The notes under the pieces: model-generated | What the model was told of the DNA's origin: nothing | Databases searched by the model: none | What the model saw: only the letters and a program-made list of their open reading frames with translations | Program-made: the position numbers and the translations under genes | Part shown: one piece after another, positions 21,402-31,540 of the stretch | How positions within the stretch are numbered: position 1 is the stretch's first letter | Layout of the letters: the number at the start of each line of letters is the position of its first letter | Origin: Tetrastigma voinierianum | Lineage: Eukaryota > Streptophyta > Magnoliopsida > Vitales > Vitaceae | DNA length: 64,000 bases | Direction: 5' to 3' | NCBI GenBank assembly: GCA_016808115.1 | Contig: JAEQBH010000660.1 | Coordinates: 62,001-126,000 of the forward strand

Positions 21402-23070
21402 ATGGTGAAGACGCGTGGAGGACACATCTTCAGACCTCGGGTGCGCAACTCCTCTCCTCCCCACCGCCGGCGGTCGACCTGGCCTTGCCACGTTCTCGCC
21501 TCCCCACCCACTTTGCGCCATCGCCCACTCACGCCACTTGCCACCTTCTTTGCCCAGTAGTCTACGTGCAGGTCTGGCTGAAATTGCTCTTGCATCCCAT
21601 GCCTCTATTATTCTTTGCTCACCTTGCAGGTACCATACCAGGTTATTTGTTCCTCCCTCTCCCACATCCTAGAGCTGACCGGGAGGGCCACCTTCCAAAA
21701 GGGCCTAGACCTTTGGCCTATGAGAGTCCTCCAGTTCCAGGCCCCAAGAGCGCCAGTCACCACCTACTCAGGGCCCTATTAGAGATCTCCCTCCAGATCT
21801 GTCCCCTGCTTTGATCATCAGGCGACCTTACTTCAACTGTGATCCTATTACCGACAATTCGGATTGCAGCACTAGGGACCTACACAGCGAGGTTTATTAT
21901 GACCTTCTGGCCTTTGTTGCAAATACAGAGCTTAGAGATTCGATGCGGCTAGTGCAAAGGTACTCCTTGGAGCCATTCATGACCCCACGTCGATTTTTCT
22001 ACCCTCGGGTGGTCATAGAGTTCTACGATGACCTCAGGCTTAGAAAATGAATCTGATGACCATTCATTTCTCTATCGATGGCCAGGCCAGGATCAAGCCC
22101 GGACCCACGAGATGCGGCCGCGTTGTCCTTGGGGTGGTGCCATGACTCGATAGATTATAGTCGGGTGGCCCCGTCCTCGTCCGGGGAGATGGTTTTGATG
22201 CTATCAGGCCACGGCCCGGCCCGAGTCTATTTTGTTTAAGAACCTTCTCGAGTATGCTCCTCATAGACCACATCTTTGCGATCTAATATTTTGGCTCTAG
22301 CCTTAATGGGGAGAGGATCCGTGCAGAGGCTACATGTATTTGGGTTTAGTTTATTGATCAGGCTCATCATGACATCCTTGTTCCGCCGAGGACCAAGGTT
22401 CATCGCGAGAACACGACCCGAGTACCAAGTCCTCCCTCCTATTCAGGGACTTTTATGTCGGGTATTAGAGCACATCGAAACTCTGCTAGGCCTAGTTTGG
22501 CGTTGTCGAGATTGCGAGGTCGTCCTTATAGTTGACCGGTGGCAGACTAGGCCCCGCTCTTTTCACCTCCACCTCGGAGTTAGTAGGACCCGTATGGTGA
22601 CCTTCACAGCGGGCATCCACCTCTAGCAATGCATACTAAGGGCCTGGGTTCGGCATCCTCGGTTCACAGCTCCATTCACCGCTCTCCCCTCAGGCCCTCA
22701 TTTGATACCCACAGCCACGCCACCGTAATGTATTTCTATATCCTCGAGTTTCACGGTCATCATGGATGCAGTCCGCACATTCAGCCGTATCTCCACATCA
22801 TTTTCAAGCGCGTACGACCTATTTGAAGGATGATTCACATTGAGGCTACCATAGCTCATAATCAGGCCATCCTCATGCAGATTCAAATTCACTTGGGCCT
22901 ACCTTCTATTTCCTCATCAATACCTGCCCAGGCCTCTTTAGTGCCTCCTCCAGCGAGCCCGACACCTTTGCTGGCGGACCACATGGCCTCTTTGAACGCT
23001 GGCAGCGACCTTGATATCAGCACTCCCACTGGCTACACCATCGGCACCTCAGCTGCTCGGGATGGATGAC
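21402..23070 (+). pseudogene. Third ORF of the Athila-like element ('putative plant transposon protein', PF20167-like)
   Basis: The start MVKTRGGHIFRPRVR at 21402 matches the usual opening of this plant-element ORF. A frame-changed middle part contains VQRYSLEPFMTPRRFFYPRV (21945-22010). A 'HFSIDGQ' match lies near 22065, with 'MLLIDHIF' near 22255 and 'LIMTSLF' near 22370. The end is Pro/Ser-rich (PAQASLVPPPASPTPLLADH), finishing about 23068. Its role is unknown. In Athila-like elements an extra ORF in this position has been called env-like, but I see no membrane segment here. At least four frame changes. Confidence 0.72.
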
Positions 23071-23154
23071 CCCACCACCAGTAGCACATTGAGGTAGCAC
23101 TTCCTTCTCTAACTTTCAAATCCGAGCCCCATTGCGGACAGTGTGACCTTTGTT

Positions 23155-24361
23155 GGGGGAGGAAGGGGGGATTTAGCGAAGTGACTTTTACACTTTTTGA
23201 TTTTCTTGTCATTTGGCCAAGGCCATTTGTATGTTTAGTGGCTTCTTTGTTTGTTTTGTTTATTATTTGTTTGTTTGTTTTACAAGTGAAGCATAGTGAT
23301 ACATATTCTTATACATACCATACGACTCGGTTTTTCTCTCAATTCAATTACCATTTTTTTGTGGTTTTGCCTAACTGCCAGTTGGAAAGCGAAACCTTTG
23401 CCCCGATACTATTGATGTTAGATTAGTTCCATGCATGGTAGTAGGTGATCAGTTGAAGTCTCATTGTTTTCAACCTTCTTCTTCCACCTTTAGCTAACCC
23501 ACACCTTGTGCATCAAGTTTCCTCAAATAAGTTGAAAGAAATTTGTCTAAACCTCGCTAAACTTTGCAAAGCCTACCTAGTTTAGGTTGACTACCTTTAA
23601 TGAGTTAGAGGAACGTGAAAGGAACTGATGTGTCTTAAAATAAAAGAAAGAAAAAAAAAACAAAGAAAAAGAAAAGAAGAAAATTGCAGCGGCTTTGCCT
23701 TGGAGACAAGCACGGTCAGGGTATATAGAAAGTCTTTAAAGCACGATTGCCACTAGCCCAGTGGTTGGAGCCCGCAAACTTTGTGCTCTCTACATGGGTG
23801 GATGGGTGAGGTTTAGCAAGTTGAGTCAGCGAGTCTCAAAATCATTTTGAAGTCCGGGGTGAAACGGAAGGAGTTAGTGGTTAAAAAGATCCTTATGACT
23901 TGGTGCAAGCCGCCTGGTGGTTGGGAGTCATCGGTAGATCCACACAGTACATGCACTTTGGTGAGAGATTCGAGTTCCTCGGCATTGCACCTACAACCGC
24001 AAAGAGTTGTAGAATAAGAGTGGGTCTTAATCTATTTAGGTTGGTTAGTGTCCTAGGTGGAGGCAGTAGCTTGGTTGGGAGGAGAGTGCAGTTTGGCAGT
24101 TCATTGTTGAAAACTGATCATATAAACACTTAGATCTTGGTGGAAGTTTCAAGTTGATTCTCGTAAGTTGGATAGTCTTCCGAACTTGATTCTGTATGTC
24201 ATTCTTTCTCTCAAGATAGTTATTGGGCAGGGTGTTGGTATTTCATACTGAGGGTTAGGCATTACTCATTTACACTCTTTTGATGCAATTTTATGATCAT
24301 AAATTGTGCCTTTCTCTTTCTTTTGTTATTCTTTAAGGACTAGCGATGTGTTGGTTCAGAG
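23155..24361 (+). other. 3' UTR of the Athila-like element
   Basis: A purine tract (GGGGGAGGAAGGGGGG, 23155-23170) opens a non-coding stretch of about 1.2 kb. It ends in GGACTAGCGATGTGTTGG next to the LTR start at 24362, the place where the functional polypurine tract should be. No gene is seen. Confidence 0.6.
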
Positions 24362-25014
24362 TGATTAGTGCTCAAATAGTGCTATTTTGAACCCTATTTA
24401 TAGTAGGTTTTAATTACTTTTGTGTACTAATCAACTTAAATAGCAATTGGTATATTAAGGTCTGACTTTACTACTAATGTCGCATTTTGTGGCTATTTTT
24501 GTAGACTTGCAAGCTAAATTAGGCCAAAATCTTCAAGGCAACTCAAACGCGAAGAATCCAAGCCAAACTCAGAACTGCATGTCACAAGTCAGAAGGAAAA
24601 TGGAGCAAGAAGGGTAGAATTTGGAACACTGCAGAAATTTTGCAAGGTTGTGAAAATTTCGCAACCTCTGAAATTTAGCGAGACGAATTTTATGACTGCT
24701 CCTGTGTCGATATTCCACATGTAACCGGCTTTTGTGAATTTTTCCTAAACTACCCTCTATGTATTTGTGGTACTTCACACATTTTTGTAATTTCCCTTGT
24801 TCTGAGCAGTATATAAGCCTCAGTCAAGACCTGTATAGAACAAATTTTGATGCAATAAACTTTGAGGCGTGAAAGCTTTCAGCTTTACCGTTTTTCTTCA
24901 TTTCTCTCATTTTTCTCCCCCTTTCCTTCACTTTCTCGCTTGCCAAACACTCCTTGAGGATGACAACTCAAGGGATAGTTGGCTAAACCCCCCTTGATTC
25001 GTGCCACAGTAGGG
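24362..25014 (+). mobile_element. LTR copy A (TGATTAGTGC family), first part
   Basis: It starts TGATTAGTGCTCAAATAGTG directly after the 3' UTR of the Athila-like element and matches LTR D (34206-35636) in order: the CTATTTATAGTAGG block, GCGAAATTT motifs, TATATAAG at 24810, CTTTCAGCT and GCCAAACACTCC. It breaks at 25014, where an inverted copy of the same family is inserted, and resumes at 26485. Confidence 0.85.
24810..24817 (+). promoter_or_regulatory. TATA box of LTR A
   Basis: TATATAAG sits at the same relative place as in LTRs B (25845-25838, minus) and D (34768-34775). Palindromic GCGAAATTT-type motifs lie 100-180 bp upstream. Confidence 0.6.
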
Positions 25015-26484
25015 TGATCCGGAATCAACAAAATTTATATCCTAAGTTCCTCCTCTTGCGGTAGTCGAGCTCACTGCCCGAGTATAGTAGTCTAAATTCG
25101 AACACGGGGATGGGTTTTCTTCGTACAAATGATTTGAGTGAAGTCAAAATTAGTGAATTAAATTTGGATTTTTAAGGTTTTGGTAAAAACAGGGGGTTGG
25201 TTGGTTGCAAACTGAAAATAAATAAAATAAAATGTAAAATAGAACTCCTTGAAGTTTTGGGCCTTTGGTTTGGGTTTTAGGCGACTAACATGTCCTCGGG
25301 TCTTTTTCCTCGCATTGGGGAGCATGACATATAGTCATTTCCCGAACCGGATCTTCATTTAGCTTTAAAAACTAAACCCTATGATTTTCCCTTTTGAAAT
25401 ATGACATTTAACAAACGTTGCGGTGAGCAGTGAAAACCTACCTCCTTATTTCATCTCCCACCGGTGGCAAATATAAAAGCGACTAATGGATATCATTGAA
25501 CAATAAGCATCCAATGAACCTAAAGATTGCCAAATATAGATAAGTCAAGATGCATTTAGGAGATTTAAACCTAGAGTGAAGGATAAGACATAAATGAGAA
25601 ATAAATGCCTACGATAAAAACATAGAATTTGTCAGTTTACCTCAAATCAAAGCCCGGTAGCCCTCATAGCACAAGGAGGAGAAATTACAGCCAAGCATCC
25701 TCTAAGTTGTCATCCTCAGTGTTTGGTAGCGAGAAAATGAGAGAAGAGGAGAGAAAGAGAGAGAAAGAAAGCTGGAATAAAAAAATTTAGCGTGTCTTGA
25801 AAGATTAAAAGTTAGGGTTACAAAAGCCATAAGTTGGCTTATATAGTCATCTGAAGATGTGTGAAATTACAAAATGCCTAAAATATGTAATTACAATAGG
25901 GACAAAATGGTAAAATAATCAAAGCATTGAGTGGTTGGAATAAAAAACATCAAAAACCGCAGTGACCATTTTCGCTATGAACAGTGAATTTCGCTATATA
26001 GCGAAAAATGCAAGAAATAAGCGAGTGGAAAATTTCACTATGAGCGATGAAATTTCGCTAGCTAAGCGGGAAATTCCAAGCTAACTAGCGAATTTATTGC
26101 ATAGCGAAATTTTAAGCTAAGATGCGAGTACCGCTATGATTGCGAAATTTTCTCAATCTTAGCCCGAATTTTCGCAATCATAGCCAATTCTGCGCCTCTT
26201 GCCATCCCATGACTTCATTTTTTCGTCATTTCCACTTGATATTTCTTCATTTTGGGTTGATGAAATCCACTGTGAATCCTCGACATTAGCACCTGACTTG
26301 ACATCAAACTTGAAGTGTGGTTGAGGCTGTAAAACCTGCGAAAATTGCAACAAACTCGAAAAGGGATCGGTGGTACTAAGTGGACTGCACATGTCCAATT
26401 AATAATTCATATGATTAGTGCGTAAAAGCACTCAAAAACCTATCATGAATAGGGCTCGAAATAGCATTTTTAGAGCGCTAATCA
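25015..26484 (-). mobile_element. LTR copy B (TGATTAGTGC family), inverted, inserted into copy A
   Basis: A full-length LTR of about 1470 bp on the minus strand. Its left end is TGATCCGGAATCAAC and its right end GCGCTAATCA. The flanking halves belong to one LTR (copy A). No clear 5-bp duplication is left (TAGGG and CCCTA flank it). Its TATATAAG lies at 25845-25838. A dense array of GCGAAATT/AATTTCGC motifs lies at 25970-26190. No ORF. Confidence 0.82.
25970..26190. repeat. GCGAAATT/AATTTCGC motif array in LTR B
   Basis: About ten half-sites occur in about 220 bp, including TTCGCTATATAGCGAA at 25990-26005, AAATTTCGCTAGCTAAGCGG near 26050 and TAGCGAAATTTTAAGC near 26102. The same kind of array is at 34510-34670 in LTR D. 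Confidence 0.8.
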
Positions 26485-27172
26485 CCCTAGTCTGAAGAGG
26501 AGGGCTCTTTGGGCCTAAAGTTTTAAGGTAAACTCTTTGGTCCTCTTCTTGTCTGACATTTATTGTCATTTTGGTTTCTATCTTTCACTACAAGTTTAAA
26601 TCTTTTGATGTATCTTAATTGACCAGTACTTGGCAATCTTTAAGGGTTCAGTGGATACTTATTGCTAGACCCACTGAGGCTCGCTTAGTTGCCATTTATT
26701 TGTCACTGTAGGGTAGGTCAAAGGATCGGTTTTATAGCATTGAAACGTTAATGACCAATAAATGTTGTATCTCAAGAGAAAAACTATTAAGGTTCAGTTT
26801 TTATAGCCAAACCAAGATCTAGTTTGGGAAATGACTATAAGTCATCCTCTCCCGACTTCGAGGAATAGGACAGAGGACCTCTGAGGTTGCCACTGGAACC
26901 TCTAATCCGATGGCAGGGCATCGAGGAAGTTCTTTTACATTTTATTTCATTTCTATTTTTAGTTTTCCAGCTATCAATCCTTGTTTTTACAAAACCTTAA
27001 AATCAAAGCAAATTCTTTGTTTGAGCTCCGCTGTAAATCATTTATGCAAAGCTCATCACTGAGTTCGACCTAAAGCTACTATCACTGCGGTAGCTGGAGC
27101 TCCCCAGTAGAAAGGTTTAGGTTTATAAATTTTTTAGGTTCGGAGCTTCCTAGCTACACGTTTACGTGCGAA
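26485..27172 (+). mobile_element. LTR copy A, second part
   Basis: It matches 35020-35600 of LTR D, for example the TTAAGGGTTCAGTGGATACTTATTGCTAGA block and the CTCCGCTGTAAATCATTT block. It runs to ACACGTTTACGTGC and then meets the inverted fragment C without the expected TAATCA end. Confidence 0.8.
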
Positions 27173-27510
27173 GGTTGCGAAATTTCGCAACCTGTGAATT
27201 TTCTACAGGTTGCGAAATTTTTAACCCTCTGAGAATTTACACGGTGTTCCCAGATTCTACCCTTTTACTCCATTTCCTTGACTTTTGACTGTACAATTCG
27301 GAGGTTATTGGATTATTCGCGTTTGAGTTGCCTTGAAGATTTTGGCCTAATTTAGCTCGCAAGTCTACAAAAATAGCCATAAAATGCGATTAGTAGTAAA
27401 GCCGAGACCTTAATATACCAATTGGGTTATTTAAAGTTGATTAGTACGAGTGCTCAAAACCTACTATAAATAAGTTGAAATAGCACTATTTGAGCACTAA
27501 TCCAATTAAC
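27173..27510 (-). mobile_element. LTR fragment C (TGATTAGTGC family), inverted
   Basis: Inverted 5' part of the same LTR: the reverse of 24362-24690 is recognisable (TAATATACCAATTGGG, AGCACTATTTGAGCACTAATC). It opens with the perfect 20-bp palindrome GGTTGCGAAATTTCGCAACC (27173-27192). Together with copy A it makes a large inverted repeat. Confidence 0.8.
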
Positions 27511-28320
27511 CTCCCAAGTTCGAGCATTTTTAACTGTGTATCAAAAAAATTGCAGACCTCCCTTTCTGTTGTTCTCATGGAACTCTCCCGCACACATCAT
27601 TTGGATGTATTATTTGTTATTTAGGGAAAGTCCTTGATGAAAGTATGCAACGATTTGTCCAACATCCAAACCATGATGATGGAGAGCATGGAGGAGGTCC
27701 TTATATCTTTCCCATACAATACCAAAAGGTTCACCCAATTTTTCAAAAAAGTTTTAGATTGCTATGGGGATGCGTGGTCGTCCGGAGGATTTGTTCGAAA
27801 TTCATTTCGCATGTCTTCACAGTGAAAATTGAATTGGGGCAAGAGAGTGAAACCATATTTTGCCTTTTCCTTTAGAGAATGGGAATAAAACCATACGGAT
27901 TATATGGAGGCGATCCACGTAGAAAGAAAAGCCTTGCAAACATCCTCAAAATCTCTCATGAATGAGTAGGGATTCTCATAATCGACCCCTTTGATACACA
28001 AGGAGAAGACGAATCATCTCTGACTTCATAAGGAATTGGTTAGCCTGTTCAGGTAGGCGAATACATGAGTTTGTTGTGGTTCTTTGGGGTTTCAGAATCT
28101 CTTAAAGGGTTCTTTCCACATTAGGTAAACGGGCAGGGGGAGCTCGATATTGATTCTGCTGAAAATTAATATTTCCCCCTCCCGTCGCAGGGGTTGTCGG
28201 CGGTGCAACACCATCTCCTTGCCGTGGAGGCTCATAATGTCTTTTCATGTTACCAAGTAACCCTTGGTCATTTGGATTAAAATGAGTTTGTTGATTTCCG
28301 GAATGTTCCATTTAAGGATT
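27511..28320 (-). pseudogene. gag fragment of an Athila-like element (minus strand)
   Basis: The 70-codon open part at 28311-28102 begins MEHSGNQQTHFNPNDQG and ends PARLPNVERTL. Continuing leftward with frame changes come QANQFLMKSEMIRLL, IRMVLFPFS, EDMRNEF and FLKNWVNLL, which are capsid-core matches (near 28050, 27900, 27800 and 27750). LTR fragment C truncates it at 27510, so everything after the middle of the capsid is lost. Confidence 0.8.
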
Positions 28321-28636
28321 AGGGTTCTCTTGAAACAAACGTCTTACTATGGAATCTTCAAGATGTCTTTGAGGTATAACTCTTACAAGTCGGCGTTACT
28401 CGTCACGAGCCTAAGCGAGCATGCACAATATTACTAGCTGTAGAGTATCCACTTATATTATCTATAAAAAGAATTAAAATAAAAGATAGAGAAGCGTCTT
28501 TGGTTGCAATGCAATTGCCATTACCCCATCTACAGATCTCTTAGAGTACTCACCATTCCTCGTAGGCTTTCTAAAAATGCTTTGTCTATTTCGTGTGATG
28601 AAATTATTCTCAAGCTTAAGAATTGATGTCGTCAAG
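28321..28636. other. Unassigned AT-rich segment
   Basis: No gene or repeat is recognised. Its right end is probably the start of the copia 3' noncoding tail that continues at 29977. Confidence 0.35.
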
Positions 28637-28641
28637 CATTA

Positions 28642-29971
28642 TAATACTATGGAAGTCTACAGGTCATTTCCACAGGGAGTGGTTTCCTAGATGATCCATA
28701 GGGATTGCTATCCAATGAATGTGCAAATAAAGTAAAATCTGGGGGGGTTTTGGTTGATTGATTTGTTAGCCCAGATTGACTTAAACTATTTTTCGCGAGA
28801 AGGGCGAATGATAGGATCCTAAAGTTTCCTCTTCTTCAGCTGAGTAACACTCTACCTCTCACTTACATTCTCATCTAGAAGACCATTGATGAATGGTCTT
28901 TAATGGGGATATAACTTTAAAAGCTTTTGTAAGACAAAAGAATAAATAGAAAGTATCAAGCGCTTGCTCGGGCAGTTTAATTAGACTCTTAGATTGCATT
29001 TGAGATCCAAGCACAAGCGATGTGCCGAATCTCTACTACACGTTGTCAAGAAGATGCCAAGCTAAGGTTTTATAAGAATTTTAGCTAGTGTTTAATATCC
29101 TACAATTCCCATTGAAGCATAAGAGAGGGACTGAGTGTTGTTACATTGAAGGGGGTGAGTTTCCACCGTTAGAACCCTATCATGGAGGTTTAGAACTCCA
29201 TTAAAACTAAAAATTGATACATAAATGCTGGAACAGTAATATTAAATGTGAATTGATAAATATCACTTCAATTGCAAAGTTGAAATATAAAAAACGCAGA
29301 GTTCCCTCAACGAGTACCAAGTTATAAAACCGACTGAAAGATTACAAATGTTTAAAACCAGGAACGAGAATAAACTAGCTACTCTACTCTAGAAAACCCT
29401 AGAAAATATGAGAAAAACTATAAAAGTGAGAGCCCAAACCCTAGAACCACAGGCTGTAATTTCTACTCTAAAGTGGGAGAGCTAAATACAATCCACATAG
29501 TGATCTCGAAGTGGGAATCAAAGAAGCGTGCCCTTGAACCAAGATCGAAATTCCTCTTAAATCCTGCAAAGATCGCATTTTGGTACCGGTACCAAAACCT
29601 CACTGGTTCTCCAACAACACTTGGGTACCGGTACCACTCTGATTTGGTACCGGTACCAAGACTCCACCGTATCTTAATTGCATGTGGGTACCGATACCAC
29701 CTGATTTGGTACCGGTACCATTGTCTCCATAAATGCTGACTTCCTTCATAAGCGCGGGGCCTCAGACGGGATACGGAATCAACGAAGATGATGCAACGAT
29801 TGTCATCGGAAACCAAACCGCTACGAAAATGTGAACGGAACATCAAACAACTTGCACACGCAGAAAAACAGTAGAAAATGTCAAAAGCACCTATTCTACA
29901 CAAAATGAAAGCAAAATATGAGCTGAGGGGCTTAAAAACCTATATAAATGTTGCACTTTTATGTATCAACA
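28642..29971 (-). mobile_element. Solo LTR E with CATTA target duplication
   Basis: On the minus strand it starts TGTTGATACATAAAAGTGCA at 29971 and ends GTATTA at 28642 (expected GTATCA, one transition). CATTA flanks both sides (28637-28641 and 29972-29976). The flanks join to give a copia 3' tail seen again at 50330, which confirms the empty site. It is about 1330 bp with no internal region, so it is a solo LTR. It contains four copies of GGTACCGGTACC. Confidence 0.82.
29582..29719. repeat. Four GGTACCGGTACC palindromes in LTR E
   Basis: Perfect 12-mers lie at 29582-29593, 29624-29635, 29646-29657 and 29708-29719. A variant GGTACCGATACC lies at 29687. Spacing is 10-60 bp. Confidence 0.95.
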
Positions 29972-29976
29972 CATTA

Positions 29977-30384
29977 CATAACATAAAGGAAATCATGATC
30001 ATGATCGTGATAATGAGATTCCTATTATGTGTAATTATGTAGTATCTAAACTATCCCTAGTCATAGGATCAACAAGATTGGACATTGTTGATCCGGACAA
30101 ACTAACACATGTTGTACTCCTTGATATGATCAAGCAGATGATCTCATAAACTGTGATCATCGTGATGATTAGAGTAGACAAGTGGATGCTTGCTAAGAGT
30201 AGCTATGTTCATTGGGGACCCGTTATGAGACAATCGTATGGATTATCTATTGTAACATCAATGATAGTCTCATCATAGCAATGGTGCAAGTATCCTTAGA
30301 CTTGAGGTGCTTGATGGTATCTTGGATACTAATTCTATACTTTGACTTCGATCCTTGTTACCTCAAGAGAGGTTACTATTAGGG
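29977..30384 (+). mobile_element. Ty1/copia 3' noncoding tail
   Basis: Non-coding. It matches, in reverse, the sequence downstream of the copia RNase H at 50100-50340 (ATAATGAGATTCCTAT, GATCAAGCAG, CTCATAAACTGTGATCATCG). It therefore marks the end of a copia body whose coding part is gone. Confidence 0.7.
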
Positions 30385-31523
30385 TGATGATTGGGTATAG
30401 CTTGAGGTATTCGAAGGTAAGTGAGTAGCCAATAAAAGATTCACCACTCCAGATATGAGGAGGGTATACCCTAGGCCATCTTGTAGAGATCATGAATCGG
30501 AATCTTTGGCAAGAGTAATCATGTCTTGAAGAAGACTCTTTAGTGGCATGCTTTGTGAGTAATGGATCTCGGAGACAATATAAATACACTTGGGCTAGTT
30601 CATCTAGTGGGAGCAGATGCATAGTCCAGGCTCTGAACCAAGTCGGGTATAGTATGGAGTGAAAGGATAGCATTGCACAATATATTGCATATGGAAAGGT
30701 TTGCAATCAAATCCTTGACTCTTTCGGTTGATTAAAGGTCATGATGTGTTGCTCAATACAGCTCTTGACTTGCTTGAATCAAAGGGTTGGTTCAAGTGGC
30801 CAACATAACTGGAAACCTAATGGGTCACACACTTAAAGGGTTTGAAGAAGAAAATGGTCTTGGATAGGATCCAAGCTGAGAGATAGTAATTTGGATGAGA
30901 TCCAAATTGAAGAATAATGCTTAGGTATTGGGCCATTTAGGGATTAGTAGAATCTCGGGGTCATTTGGATGACCATATGGGTCATTGGGCTCATTCTTGG
31001 GCCTAAAGCCCATGAGGATGCATACTACATGCATAGGGATGCATGTATGCAAACCCCCCTCTTTAATGAGGGGCACTATGGTCCTTTCCTCCATGTGCTT
31101 GGCTCATATATATAAGCCAAACATTTGGACCCTAAAGCTAGAGCCATCATTCACACTTGGAAGAAGAGAGAAAACGTTTATCTCATCTCCTCTAGCCTTC
31201 TCTCAAAAGGCTTGATCTTAGCTAGTAACATAGATCAAGCCTTAGCCATCTCCTTTGAGGTTTTCTTCTCCAACCTTCGTGTGGATCACCATTGGAGGTG
31301 TTGTACTTGGAGCATTCATGGTTTGCTGCACATCTTCTCTAAAGGAAGCATCATCTACATCAAAGGAGGTCGGAAACTACAAAGGTAACAGTTTCTAAAC
31401 ACCCTATGGTTTGGTTATTCGAATTTGAATGATTCAAAAAGATCCATGGATGAGATTTTTTTTTATATTTTTTTGTATTTCTCTGTGCTTTGCATGAGAT
31501 GAAGCCCCGAAAAAATGCCTATA
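30385..31523 (+). mobile_element. Ty1/copia LTR (left copy)
   Basis: It starts TGATGATTGGGTATAG and is repeated from 33841 on with the same blocks in order (GGTATACCCTAGGCCATCTT, ATGGATCTCGGAGACA, CATCTAGTGGGAGCA, GGATGCATGTATG, ATCATCTACATCAAAGGAGG). It ends just before the primer site at 31525. The ORFs on either strand are not genes. Confidence 0.85.
31107..31116 (+). promoter_or_regulatory. TATA box of copia LTR
   Basis: TATATATAAG lies upstream of the CACACTTGGAAGAAGAGAG transcript-start-like region. It is conserved, with small changes, in the right LTR near 35990. Confidence 0.6.
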
Positions 31524-31524
31524 G

Positions 31525-31540
31525 TGGTATTAGAGCTACC
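31525..31540 (+). other. Primer-binding site (initiator tRNA-Met type)
   Basis: TGGTATTAGAGCTACC matches the TGGTATCAGAGC site typical of plant copia elements (one change, C to T) and lies directly after the LTR. Confidence 0.85.

Larger units (their letters stand above)
15592..24361 (+). mobile_element. Athila-like Ty3/gypsy element, internal region
   Basis: The plus-strand order is gag, protease, RT, RNase H, integrase, spacer, third ORF and 3' UTR, then an LTR at 24362. A full 5' LTR is missing, so the element is 5'-truncated. Motifs such as ATSNAIINCRNGVMQLTFGN and the MVKTRGG-type third ORF place it with Athila-like plant elements. All ORFs are interrupted. Confidence 0.85.

Noticed and set aside
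25010..26490. TAGGG/CCCTA as target duplication of LTR B
   Set aside because: The two are inverted, not direct, repeats. A duplication should be direct.
30335..30706. 123-codon minus-strand ORF
   Set aside because: It lies in a copia LTR, the copy at 33841 does not keep it open, and no domain is recognisable.
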